Below, one piece after another: positions 15,941 to 22,867 of a stretch of 27,160 nucleotides of DNA. Position 1 is the first letter of the stretch. Every line of letters begins with the position of its first letter. Location: contig JAEZBO010000109.1 in assembly GCA_023427085.1 (NCBI GenBank), positions 1-27,160 on the forward strand, in the 5' to 3' direction. This DNA is from Pseudomonadota bacterium. GTDB lineage: Bacteria; Pseudomonadota; Gammaproteobacteria; Burkholderiales; Burkholderiaceae_B. A program made the translations under genes and the position numbers. A model generated the notes under the pieces. The model did no database searches and was not told where the DNA came from. It saw only the letters and a program-made list of their open reading frames with translations.

Positions 15941-17155
15941 CTAGCCTTGCAGCAGGCCGCGGCGCGCCAGGTTGTCGATCAGCGCGCGCAGGCCGAAGGT
16001 CCAGGGCGCGCAGACGTCGGCGCGCTCGACCCAGTTGACCAGCCGGCCCAGCTGCGGCGACGAGATCTCGACGCGGTCGCCGATCTCGTGCGTGAAACCC
16101 TGGCCCGGGCCGCGCCGATCCTGCACCGGCGCGAACAGCGTGCCCAGGAACAGCACCGCGCCGTCGGGATACTGGTGGCAGCGGTTCAGCAGCTGGCCGG
16201 CCAGGTCCTGCGGCGTGCGGCTGATCGCGGCCATCGGGCTGACCGCGCGCAGGCTGAAGCCGTCGCTGCCGAGCACGTCCAGCGCGACCTCGACGCGCGC
16301 CAGCGCGGCCAGATCGAAGTGGGCGTCGAACAGCCGGATGAACGGACCGATCGCGCACGAGGCGTTGTTGTCCTTGGCCTTGCCCAGCAGCAATGCCGAG
16401 CGGCCCTCGAAGTCACGCAGGTTGACGTCGTTGCCCAGCGCCGCGCCGACGATGCGGCCGTCCGAGGCGATCGCCAGCACCACTTCGGGTTCGGGGTTGT
16501 TCCAGTCCGAGCCGGGATGGATGCCGATGCGCGCGCCGCAACCGACCGAGGACATCGGCTGCGCCTTGGTGAAGATCTCGGCGTCGGGCCCGATGCCGAC
16601 CTCGAGGTATTGCGACCACAGGCCGAGCTCCTGCAGCAGCCGCTTGACCTCGGCCGCCTTGGGCGAGCCGGCCTCGATGCCGCGCAGGTTCTCGCCCAGC
16701 ACCGGCGCGAGTTTTTCGCGCACCGCGCGGGCCTGCGCCGGGTCGCCCTTGGCGCGCTCTTCGATGACGCGTTCGAGCATGCTGTCGGCGAAGGTGACGC
16801 CGGCCGCCTTGACCGATTGCAGGTCCAGCGGCGCCAACAGGCGGCCGGCGCGGCCGGTCAAAAAGTCGTCCAGCGAGCCGATGTCGGGGCAGCCTTCGGC
16901 GCGCGCCAACTGCTCGACCACGTCGGCGCGATCGAGCAGCGCCGACACCGTCGGCGCCAGGCGCGACAGGTCGAACACCCGGTCGCCGCGCAGCGTGACC
17001 GGGCACGGGCCGCTGGCCGCATGCGACCAGACGCGGCCGATCAGCGTGGCGCGCTCGGCGTCGTCGGGCAGCACCTGGCTGGCCGTCAGCGCATCGGCCT
17101 GCACCGGGAAATGGGCATCGACGATGGCGCGTTGTTCTGGTGTGGTGTCCGGCAT
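15941..17155 (-). CDS. Fumarylacetoacetate hydrolase (FAH) family sugar-acid enzyme
   Basis: A 404-residue FAH-fold protein, longer than typical 280-residue members and like the group that includes 2-keto-3-deoxypentonate dehydratases and some diketo-acid hydrolases of sugar catabolism. Metal-site acidic residues are visible in DAEIFTKAQP and in NNPEPEVVLA, with GNDVNLRDFEGRSALLLGKA as the long conserved core. The C-terminal block holds YPDGAVLFLGTLFAP and GFTHEIGD. GAGGAG lies upstream of the ATG. It may dehydrate a 2-keto-3-deoxy acid to a 2-oxo semialdehyde, or hydrolyse a 2,4-diketo-3-deoxy acid to pyruvate plus a hydroxyacid. No semialdehyde dehydrogenase gene is in the window, which slightly favours the second. 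Confidence 0.85.
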   Translation of the reverse strand: MPDTTPEQRAIVDAHFPVQADALTASQVLPDDAERATLIGRVWSHAASGPCPVTLRGDRVFDLSRLAPTVSALLDRADVVEQLARAEGCPDIGSLDDFLTGRAGRLLAPLDLQSVKAAGVTFADSMLERVIEERAKGDPAQARAVREKLAPVLGENLRGIEAGSPKAAEVKRLLQELGLWSQYLEVGIGPDAEIFTKAQPMSSVGCGARIGIHPGSDWNNPEPEVVLAIASDGRIVGAALGNDVNLRDFEGRSALLLGKAKDNNASCAIGPFIRLFDAHFDLAALARVEVALDVLGSDGFSLRAVSPMAAISRTPQDLAGQLLNRCHQYPDGAVLFLGTLFAPVQDRRGPGQGFTHEIGDRVEISSPQLGRLVNWVERADVCAPWTFGLRALIDNLARRGLLQG

Positions 17156-17195
17156 GATTTGTCTCCTCGTATTCTTTTGGGATGCCTGGCCGACC

Positions 17196-17954
17196 TCAAG
17201 CGGGGTCGGGGGCCTCCCGGCGGTCCGCGCCCGGCGGGCTGTCCAGATCCAGTTGCAGGTTCAGGCGCGAGGCCGCGCCACAGATATGGGCCAGCATCGC
17301 CTGGCGCGCGCCGCGCATGTCGCGCGCGACGATGGCGTCGCGCACCGCGGTGTGTTCGGCGATGGTCACCGCGACGATCTCGTCGAGCACCGCGCGCTGG
17401 CGTGCCACCGTGATGGTCGAGGCGACCTTCTCGGCGATGAAGCCGATGAACATCGTGAAGTATTCGTTCTGCGTGCCCAGCGCGATCGCGCGATGGAAGG
17501 CCACGTCGGCCGCGATGGTCTCGGCGGTCCACGACGAGTCGAGCCGATGCATCTCGTGCAGCGTCTCGTCGATGCGTTCGATGTCGTCGGCGCCGTGATG
17601 CAGCGCGGCCAGGCCGGCGGCCTCGACCTCGAGCGGCACGCGCAGTTGGAACAGGCTGCGGAAGCTGCCGGGATTGGACAGGTCGTTGCTTTCGATGCGG
17701 ATGATCTGGCGCCGCCCCGGCTCGAGCACGAACGCGCCGACGCCCTGGCGCGTGTCGATCACGCCCTCGTTGCGCAGCTGCGCGATCGCCTCGCGCACCA
17801 CCGAGCGGCTGACCCCGAAGGTCTTGGCCATGGTCTGCTCGGTCGGCAGCTTGTCGCCCGGCTTGAGGTTGCCGGCCGAGATCTCCTGGCCGATGCTGGC
17901 GGCGATCTGGGCAGGCAGGTGGTCGAGTCGTTGCAGTTGTTCGAAGTTCGGCAT
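17196..17954 (-). CDS. GntR family regulator, FadR/FCD subgroup
   Basis: A 252-residue repressor-type regulator. The N-terminal winged helix (about residues 14-80) has the GntR signature PGDKLPTEQTMAKTFGVSRS, with VVREAIAQLRNEGVI as recognition region. The C-terminal FCD domain (about 100-225) carries metal and ligand positions in ADVAFHRAIA and later histidines in AEHTAVRDAI and MLAHI. FCD regulators commonly respond to sugar acids and organic acids. It lies 40 bases before the FAH-family gene and 60 bases after the FAD enzyme, inside the operon it probably controls. Its expected target is the divergent region 19452-19587. No strong ribosome site is seen before the ATG. Confidence 0.92.
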   Translation of the reverse strand: MPNFEQLQRLDHLPAQIAASIGQEISAGNLKPGDKLPTEQTMAKTFGVSRSVVREAIAQLRNEGVIDTRQGVGAFVLEPGRRQIIRIESNDLSNPGSFRSLFQLRVPLEVEAAGLAALHHGADDIERIDETLHEMHRLDSSWTAETIAADVAFHRAIALGTQNEYFTMFIGFIAEKVASTITVARQRAVLDEIVAVTIAEHTAVRDAIVARDMRGARQAMLAHICGAASRLNLQLDLDSPPGADRREAPDPA

Positions 17955-18014
17955 GTTGGTTTTCGCGTCGGAACGCCGGGCCCGTGGGTGAAGTCCCGGT
18001 GGCCGCGGCGACCG

Positions 18015-19451
18015 CTATTCGACCACGATCTGGCAGCCCGGATTCATGCGCAGCTGCGGATCGACGGCGCGTTTGATCGCCCGCAACAGGCCTTGCCGCA
18101 CCGGGCTGGCGCGCTTTTCGAAGTCCGGCCGCTTGAGCCGGCCGATGCCGTGCTCGGCGCTGATGCTGCCGCCGAACTCGTCGATGATGGCGTTGATGAT
18201 CTCCTTGCCGTCATGGATGATGTGCTCGCGCGCGCGGGCGTCGGCGGTGGCGGGCGGCAGCAGGTTGATGTGCACGTTGCCATCGCCGACGTGCCCGTAC
18301 GACACCGTCTCGCTATCGGGATAGGCCTGGCGCAGCCGCGCTTCGACCACGTCGACGAATTCGGCCAGCCGCGACAGCGGCACCGACACGTCGGTGCGCA
18401 GGTGCGCGCCGCGTTTGGCCTGGCCTTCGTTCATGCCTTCGCGAAAGCGCCACAGGTTGATCGCCTGCGCGCGCGACGACGCCACCACGCCATCCAGCAC
18501 CAGGCCGTCGGCCATGGCCTTTTCCAGGAAGGCCTGCATCAGCGCGCCGACGTCGACCAGGCCCGAGCCCGAGATCTCCATCAGCACATAAGCGGGATGC
18601 GGCTGCGCGAACGGCATCTGCAGGTCGGGCATGGCCTCGCGGGCCAGCGCGAACGCGGCCGGCGGCATGAATTCGAAGGCGCTCATGAGGTCGCAGCAGT
18701 CGCGCCGGGCATGGCGGAACAGATCGACCGCGCCGTCCAGCGACTCGACCGCCAGCAGCGCCGTCTCGACCTGCTCGGGCCGCGGCGAGAGCTTGAGCGA
18801 CACGGCGGTGATGATGCCCAGCGTGCCTTCGGCGCCGATGAACAGTTGTTTGAGATCGATGCCGCGGTTGTCCTTGCGCAGCGTGCTCAGGCCCTCGAAC
18901 ACCGAGCCGTCGGGCAGCACCGCCTCGAGACCCAGCACTTGCTCGCGCGCCATGCCGTAGCGCAGCACGTTGATGCCGCCGGCATTGGTGCTGACGTTGC
19001 CGCCGACGTGGCAGCTGCCTTCGGCGCCCAGCGACAGCCCCAGGAACAGGCCGGCGTCGCGCGCGGCGTCCTGCACCTGCTGCAGCACGCAGCCGGCTTC
19101 GACCACGGCCGAAAAATCGTCGGCATCGATGCGGCGGATGCGGTTCATGCGTTCGAGCGACAGCACCACCTGGCCGGCCGGCGCGTCGGGCGTGCCGCCC
19201 AGCACCAGGCCGGTGTTGCCGCCTTGCGGAATGATGGCCAGACCCAGCTCGCCGCAGGCGCGGACGGCGCGGGCGACGGCTTCGGTGCTGTCCGGGCGCA
19301 GCACGGCGACCGCACCGCTCTGCACGTCGCCATGCCAGTCGCGGCAATAACGCGCCTGGTCGGCCGGCTCGGTCAGGACGTTGCTTTGTCCCAGCCGTTG
19401 CACCAGGGTGTCGCGCAGTTGGACCAGCCGGTCCTGTGCGTCGATGTCCAT
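18015..19451 (-). CDS. FAD-linked D-2-hydroxyacid dehydrogenase (GlcD/D2HGDH/D-lactate type)
   Basis: A 478-residue flavoprotein with an N-terminal FAD-binding type 4 domain (about residues 40-220; PQGGNTGLVLGG and GAEGSCHVGGNVSTNAGG bind the cofactor) and a C-terminal FAD-oxidase domain. The latter has SYGHVGDGNVHIN and SAEHGIGRLKR, where metal-binding and catalytic histidines lie. Relatives oxidise D-lactate, glycolate or D-2-hydroxyglutarate to the 2-keto acid. AGGAG stands 8 bases before the ATG at 19451; a TTG one codon earlier is less likely. It is the first gene of the minus-strand operon. It may oxidise the hydroxyacid released when a C5 or C6 sugar acid is cleaved; that is inference. 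Confidence 0.87.
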   Translation of the reverse strand: MDIDAQDRLVQLRDTLVQRLGQSNVLTEPADQARYCRDWHGDVQSGAVAVLRPDSTEAVARAVRACGELGLAIIPQGGNTGLVLGGTPDAPAGQVVLSLERMNRIRRIDADDFSAVVEAGCVLQQVQDAARDAGLFLGLSLGAEGSCHVGGNVSTNAGGINVLRYGMAREQVLGLEAVLPDGSVFEGLSTLRKDNRGIDLKQLFIGAEGTLGIITAVSLKLSPRPEQVETALLAVESLDGAVDLFRHARRDCCDLMSAFEFMPPAAFALAREAMPDLQMPFAQPHPAYVLMEISGSGLVDVGALMQAFLEKAMADGLVLDGVVASSRAQAINLWRFREGMNEGQAKRGAHLRTDVSVPLSRLAEFVDVVEARLRQAYPDSETVSYGHVGDGNVHINLLPPATADARAREHIIHDGKEIINAIIDEFGGSISAEHGIGRLKRPDFEKRASPVRQGLLRAIKRAVDPQLRMNPGCQIVVE

Positions 19452-19491
19452 CAAATCCGCTCCTGAATTCTGGTTTGCCCGAGGGTGGTAG

Positions 19492-19506
19492 GGTTGTCAG
19501 GCAACC
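19492..19506. promoter_or_regulatory. Dyad 1 in the divergent control region
   Basis: GGTTG-N5-CAACC, a 15-bp inverted repeat lying just upstream of the plus-strand -10 box and so within the spacer of that promoter. A repressor bound here would block the divergent unit. GntR-family binding is a guess. Confidence 0.4.
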
Positions 19507-19507
19507 G

Positions 19508-19513
19508 TATAAT
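19508..19513 (+). promoter_or_regulatory. Perfect -10 box of the denD-type/dehydratase promoter
   Basis: TATAAT, a full consensus -10 hexamer in otherwise GC-rich DNA, about 75 bases before the dehydrogenase ATG. The -35 position (GTGGTA at 19485-19490, 17-base spacer) is weak. The same AT-rich patch may serve the opposite strand. Confidence 0.55.
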
Positions 19514-19527
19514 AAGTCATCGGACTT
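19514..19527. promoter_or_regulatory. Dyad 2, probable GntR/FCD operator
   Basis: AAGTC-ATCG-GACTT begins at the base after the -10 box and covers the expected transcription start, a classic repressor position. Size and half-site spacing fit a FadR-type dimer, and the only GntR gene in the window is in the adjoining operon. Confidence 0.5.
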
Positions 19528-19587
19528 GCCTCGTACGCTAGGGGTATGCCCGTAGAAATCTCAAGAAAAACCAAGGAGACAGGCACG

Positions 19588-20580
19588 ATGCACATCGCCA
19601 TCATCGGCGCGGCCGGCATGGTCGGACGCAAGCTCGGCGCGGCCCTGGCGGCCGCCGGACAACTGGGCGGCCAGCCCATCACGCGCTACACGCTGGTCGA
19701 CGTGGTGGCGCCGGAAGCGCTGCCCGGCGCGGCGCCGTCCACCTCCATCGAGGCCGACCTGTCGGCGCCCGGCCAGGCCGAGCGGCTGATCGAGTCCCGC
19801 CCCGACGTGATCTTCCATCTGGCCGCGATCGTGTCCGGCGAGGCCGAGCAGGACTTCGAAAAGGGCTACCGCATCAACCTGGATGGCACCCGGCTGTTGT
19901 TCGAGGCGATCCGGCTGGCGGCGCCGTCGGGCTACCGTCCGCGCGTGGTGTTCACCTCGTCGATCGCCGTCTACGGCGCGCCGCTGCCCTATCCGATCGC
20001 CGACGACTACCACCACACGCCGCTGACCAGCTACGGCACGCAGAAGGCCATCTGCGAACTGCTGCTGTCCGATTACTCGCGGCGCGGGTTCTTCGACGGC
20101 ATCGGCATCCGGCTGCCGACGATCTGCATCCGCCCCGGCAAGCCCAACAAGGCGGCCTCGGGTTTCTTCTCAAGCATCCTGCGCGAGCCGCTGGTCGGCC
20201 AGGAGGCCGTGCTGCCGGTCGACGAAGGCGTGCGCCACTGGCATGCCTCGCCGCGCGCCGCGGTCGGTTTCCTGCTGCACGCGGCCACGCTCGACCTGGA
20301 CCGGGTCGGACCACGCCGCAACCTGAACATGCCGGGCGTGAGCGCCACGGTCGGCGAGCAGATCGAGGCGCTGCGCCGCCGTGCCGGCGACGCGGCGGTC
20401 AAGCTGATCCGCAAGCAGCCCGATCCGCGCATCATCGAGATGGTCAACGGCTGGGCGCCCGGCTTCGACGCGCAACGGGCGCGCGAGCTGGGCTTCAGCG
20501 CCGAGGCCAGCTTCGACGAGATCATCGAGGCGCACGTGCAGGACGAGCTCGGCGGACAGCTGGGCGCACCGCGCGGCTGA
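19588..20580 (+). CDS. DenD-type NAD-dependent sugar-acid dehydrogenase (extended SDR)
   Basis: A 330-residue extended SDR. The N-terminal Rossmann motif GAAGMVG (residues 7-13) is followed by the active site TSSIAVYG (Ser124/125) and SYGTQKA (Tyr149, Lys153). The blocks RLPTICIRPGKPNKAASGFFS and VRHWHASPRAAVGF match D-erythronate dehydrogenase (DenD), which oxidises D-erythronate at C2 to the 2-keto acid. AAGGAG lies 9 bases before the ATG at 19588; the longer frame from 19546 lacks support. The usual DenD partners (OtnK kinase, OtnC decarboxylase, OtnI isomerase) are absent, and a sugar-acid dehydratase follows instead. The true substrate may therefore be another aldonate, and I give no gene symbol. 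Confidence 0.82.
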   Translation: MHIAIIGAAGMVGRKLGAALAAAGQLGGQPITRYTLVDVVAPEALPGAAPSTSIEADLSAPGQAERLIESRPDVIFHLAAIVSGEAEQDFEKGYRINLDGTRLLFEAIRLAAPSGYRPRVVFTSSIAVYGAPLPYPIADDYHHTPLTSYGTQKAICELLLSDYSRRGFFDGIGIRLPTICIRPGKPNKAASGFFSSILREPLVGQEAVLPVDEGVRHWHASPRAAVGFLLHAATLDLDRVGPRRNLNMPGVSATVGEQIEALRRRAGDAAVKLIRKQPDPRIIEMVNGWAPGFDAQRARELGFSAEASFDEIIEAHVQDELGGQLGAPRG

Positions 20581-20665
20581 CAACGACGGCGCACGCGGCC
20601 CGCGCCAGCGCGGCACGTCGTCCGCCGGCCGGCGCCGCGCCCGACCCATCACGGAGACCCCAGAC

Positions 20666-22453
20666 ATGACATCCCCCAAACCCGGCGCGCCGCGCCTGCG
20701 TTCGCTCGACTGGTTCGACAATCCCGACCACATCGACATGACCGCGCTGTATCTCGAGCGCTTCATGAACTACGGCGTGACACCCGAAGAGCTGCGCTCG
20801 GGCAAGCCCATCATCGGCATCGCGCAAAGCGGCAGCGACCTGACGCCCTGCAACCGCGTGCACGTCGAGCTGGTCAAGCGGGTGCGCGACGGCATCCGCG
20901 ACGCCGGCGGCATCCCGATCGAGTTTCCGACCCATCCGATCTTCGAGAACTGCAAGCGGCCCACCGCCGCGCTCGACCGCAACCTGGCCTATCTGGGCCT
21001 GGTCGAGATCCTGCACGGCTATCCGATCGACGGCGCGGTGCTGACCACCGGCTGCGACAAGACCACGCCGTCGGCGCTGATGGCCGCCTCGACCGTCGAC
21101 ATCCCGGCCATCGTGTTGTCGGGCGGCCCGATGCTGGACGGCTGGCACGAAGGCGAGCTGGTCGGCTCGGGCACCGTGATCTGGCGCTCGCGCCGGCAAC
21201 TGGCGGCCGGCGAGATCACCCAGGAAGAATTCATGCAGGCCGCGCTCGACTCGGCACCGTCGGTCGGCCACTGCAACACCATGGGCACCGCCTCGACCAT
21301 GAACGCGATGGCCGAGGCGCTCGGCATGTCGCTGACCGGCTGCTCGGCGATCCCGGCGGCCTACCGTGAACGCGGCCAGATGGCCTATCGCACCGGCCGG
21401 CGCGCGGTCGAGCTGGTGCTCGAAGATCTCAAGCCCTCGGACATCATGACCCGCGCGGCGTTCCTGAACGCGATCCGCGTCAACACCGCGATCGGCGGCT
21501 CGACCAACGCGCAGCCGCACCTGATGGCGATGGCGCGCCATGCCGGTGTCGACCTGCCGCTGCAGGACTGGGAAGCGCACGGCTACGACCTGCCGCTGCT
21601 GGCCAACGTGCAGCCGGCCGGCGCCTACCTGGGCGAACGGTTCCATCGCGCCGGCGGCGTGCCGGCGGTGATGTGGGAACTGCAGCAGCAGGGCCTGCTG
21701 GACGAAGGCTGTATGACCGTCACCGGCAAGACGATGGGCGAAAACCTGGCCGGCCGCGAATCCAGCGACCGCGAGGTGATCCGGCCCTACGACCAGCCGA
21801 TGAAGACCCGCGCGGGCTTTCTGGTGCTGCGCGGCAACCTGTTCGATTTCGCGGTCATGAAGACCAGCGTGATCTCGGAGGAATTCACCGCGCGCTACCT
21901 GCGCGAGCCCGGCCGCGAAGGCGTGTTCGACTGCAAGGCAGTGGTGTTCGACGGTTCGGAGGACTACCACCAGCGCATCAACGATCCGGCCTTGCAGATC
22001 GACGAACGCACGATCCTGGTGATCCGCGGCACCGGCCCGATCGGCTGGCCCGGCTCGGCCGAAGTCGTCAACATGCAGCCGCCCGATGCCTTGATCCGGC
22101 GTGGCCTGCGCAGCCTGCCGACGCTGGGCGACGGCCGCCAGTCGGGCACCGCCGACAGTCCGTCGATCCTGCACGCCTCGCCCGAAAGCGCGGCCGGCGG
22201 CGGACTGAGCTGGCTGCGCAGCGGCGACACGATCCGCATCGACTTCAACACCGGCCGTTGCGATGCGCTGGTCGACCCGGCCGAGATCGCCCGCCGCCGC
22301 GCCGACGAGACCATCCCGGCGCCGCCGCCCGATGCCACGCCGTGGCAGATGCTGTATCGCGAGCACGTCGGCCACCTGTCCGAGGGCGCGGTGCTCGAGA
22401 AGACCGTGCAGTTCCAGCGCATCGCCCGCAAGCTGCCGCGCCACAACCACTGA
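20666..22453 (+). CDS. IlvD/Edd family sugar-acid dehydratase
   Basis: A 595-residue iron-sulfur dehydratase of the IlvD/Edd superfamily. It should remove water from an aldonate to give a 2-keto-3-deoxy acid. Three cluster cysteines are in place: Cys62 in SDLTPCN, Cys130 in TTGCDKTTP and Cys203 in GHCNTMGTAS, the pattern of [2Fe-2S] pentonate/hexonate dehydratases. Lys132 in GCDK is the usual carbamylated Mg-ligand position. GGSTNAQPHL and the C-terminal GPIGWPGSAEVVNM fit sugar-acid dehydratases rather than the branched-chain amino acid enzyme. It begins 85 bases after the dehydrogenase, with GGAG 9 bases before the ATG. Xylonate, arabinonate, fuconate or gluconate isomers cannot be told apart here. 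Confidence 0.9.
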   Translation: MTSPKPGAPRLRSLDWFDNPDHIDMTALYLERFMNYGVTPEELRSGKPIIGIAQSGSDLTPCNRVHVELVKRVRDGIRDAGGIPIEFPTHPIFENCKRPTAALDRNLAYLGLVEILHGYPIDGAVLTTGCDKTTPSALMAASTVDIPAIVLSGGPMLDGWHEGELVGSGTVIWRSRRQLAAGEITQEEFMQAALDSAPSVGHCNTMGTASTMNAMAEALGMSLTGCSAIPAAYRERGQMAYRTGRRAVELVLEDLKPSDIMTRAAFLNAIRVNTAIGGSTNAQPHLMAMARHAGVDLPLQDWEAHGYDLPLLANVQPAGAYLGERFHRAGGVPAVMWELQQQGLLDEGCMTVTGKTMGENLAGRESSDREVIRPYDQPMKTRAGFLVLRGNLFDFAVMKTSVISEEFTARYLREPGREGVFDCKAVVFDGSEDYHQRINDPALQIDERTILVIRGTGPIGWPGSAEVVNMQPPDALIRRGLRSLPTLGDGRQSGTADSPSILHASPESAAGGGLSWLRSGDTIRIDFNTGRCDALVDPAEIARRRADETIPAPPPDATPWQMLYREHVGHLSEGAVLEKTVQFQRIARKLPRHNH

Positions 22454-22454
22454 G

Positions 22455-22496
22455 GTGGCGCGCGGCTAGTGGCGCACGGCCAGTGGCGCGCGGCCA
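22455..22496 (+). repeat. Three imperfect 14-bp tandem repeats
   Basis: Three adjoining 14-base units related to GTGGCGCGCGGCCA start directly after the dehydratase stop codon; units differ at one or two positions. The last unit feeds into an 8-bp hairpin (22490-22497 with 22508-22515) that has no T-tract. This is exactly the join between catabolic genes and the trp region. Confidence 0.6.
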
Positions 22497-22579
22497 GTCA
22501 CGTACTGCTGGCCGCACGCCGCCCTCGTTGCCCGGCACGCCGCCCGCGGCCATGGCGGCCACATGGCGGCGCGCGATGG

Positions 22580-22585
22580 TATATT
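22580..22585 (+). promoter_or_regulatory. Candidate -10 box of the trp promoter
   Basis: TATATT is the only TATAAT-like hexamer between the dehydratase stop and the leader peptide, about 60 bases before the trpL start. The -35 position 17 bases upstream is GC-rich and not recognisable. Confidence 0.35.
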
Positions 22586-22644
22586 GGTTTGCGAAACGCG
22601 CCGCCGCTCGGCCGCGCGCCGCGCCAGTCAGAGATCCCGCCACG

Positions 22645-22716
22645 ATGTTTGCGATCGCCCACGAACCGTCCATTGCCCGCGCCTGGTGGCGCTGGTGGCG
22701 TTCGTCCAACGGGTGA
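22645..22716 (+). CDS. trpL: trp leader peptide
   Basis: A 23-residue open frame beginning MFAIAHEP, with the Trp-rich run WWRWW at residues 14-18 and a stop at 22714-22716. Four tryptophan codons within five form the sensing element of transcription attenuation: ribosomes stall here when charged tRNA-Trp is scarce. Its stop codon lies inside the first arm of a hairpin (22712-22719 with 22753-22760), and a terminator hairpin follows before trpE. The peptide itself is not expected to have another role. Confidence 0.85.
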   Translation: MFAIAHEPSIARAWWRWWRSSNG

Positions 22717-22760
22717 GGATCGTTTTCCGGCCCGGTGAAGCCGCAGCACCGCTCCTCACC
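22712..22760 (+). promoter_or_regulatory. trp leader 1:2 hairpin and competing stem
   Basis: GGTGAGGA (22712-22719) pairs perfectly with TCCTCACC (22753-22760) and overlaps the trpL stop, as an attenuator 1:2 stem should. A competing 7-bp stem joins 22732-22738 with 22756-22762. The antiterminator pairing is not certain by eye; 22729-22735 with 22797-22803 is a candidate with one mismatch. Confidence 0.6.
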
Positions 22761-22793
22761 GGCCCGCAGTATTCCGACTGTCAGAAACATCCC

Positions 22794-22828
22794 CGCCCGG
22801 ACCCAGACCCCACTGGCCGGGCGTTTTT
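22794..22828 (+). terminator. trp attenuator terminator
   Basis: CGCCCGG (22794-22800) pairs with CCGGGCG (22817-22823) over a 16-base loop, followed directly by five T residues. It lies between trpL and trpE, 40 bases before the trpE start, and should stop transcription when Trp-tRNA is plentiful. Confidence 0.72.
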
Positions 22829-22867
22829 GCATCGGCTGGCCTGAAACAACCCGCACCGAGACCGCAC

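Noticed and set aside
15972..19466. An 1164-codon open frame on the plus strand
   Set aside because: It covers the FAH, GntR and FAD-enzyme genes antisense, all of which have clear family motifs on the minus strand.
1999..22867. Genomic island carried by an integrase or flanked by insertion sequences
   Set aside because: No integrase, transposase, tRNA or long direct repeat was found at either border; the insertion idea rests on gene order alone.
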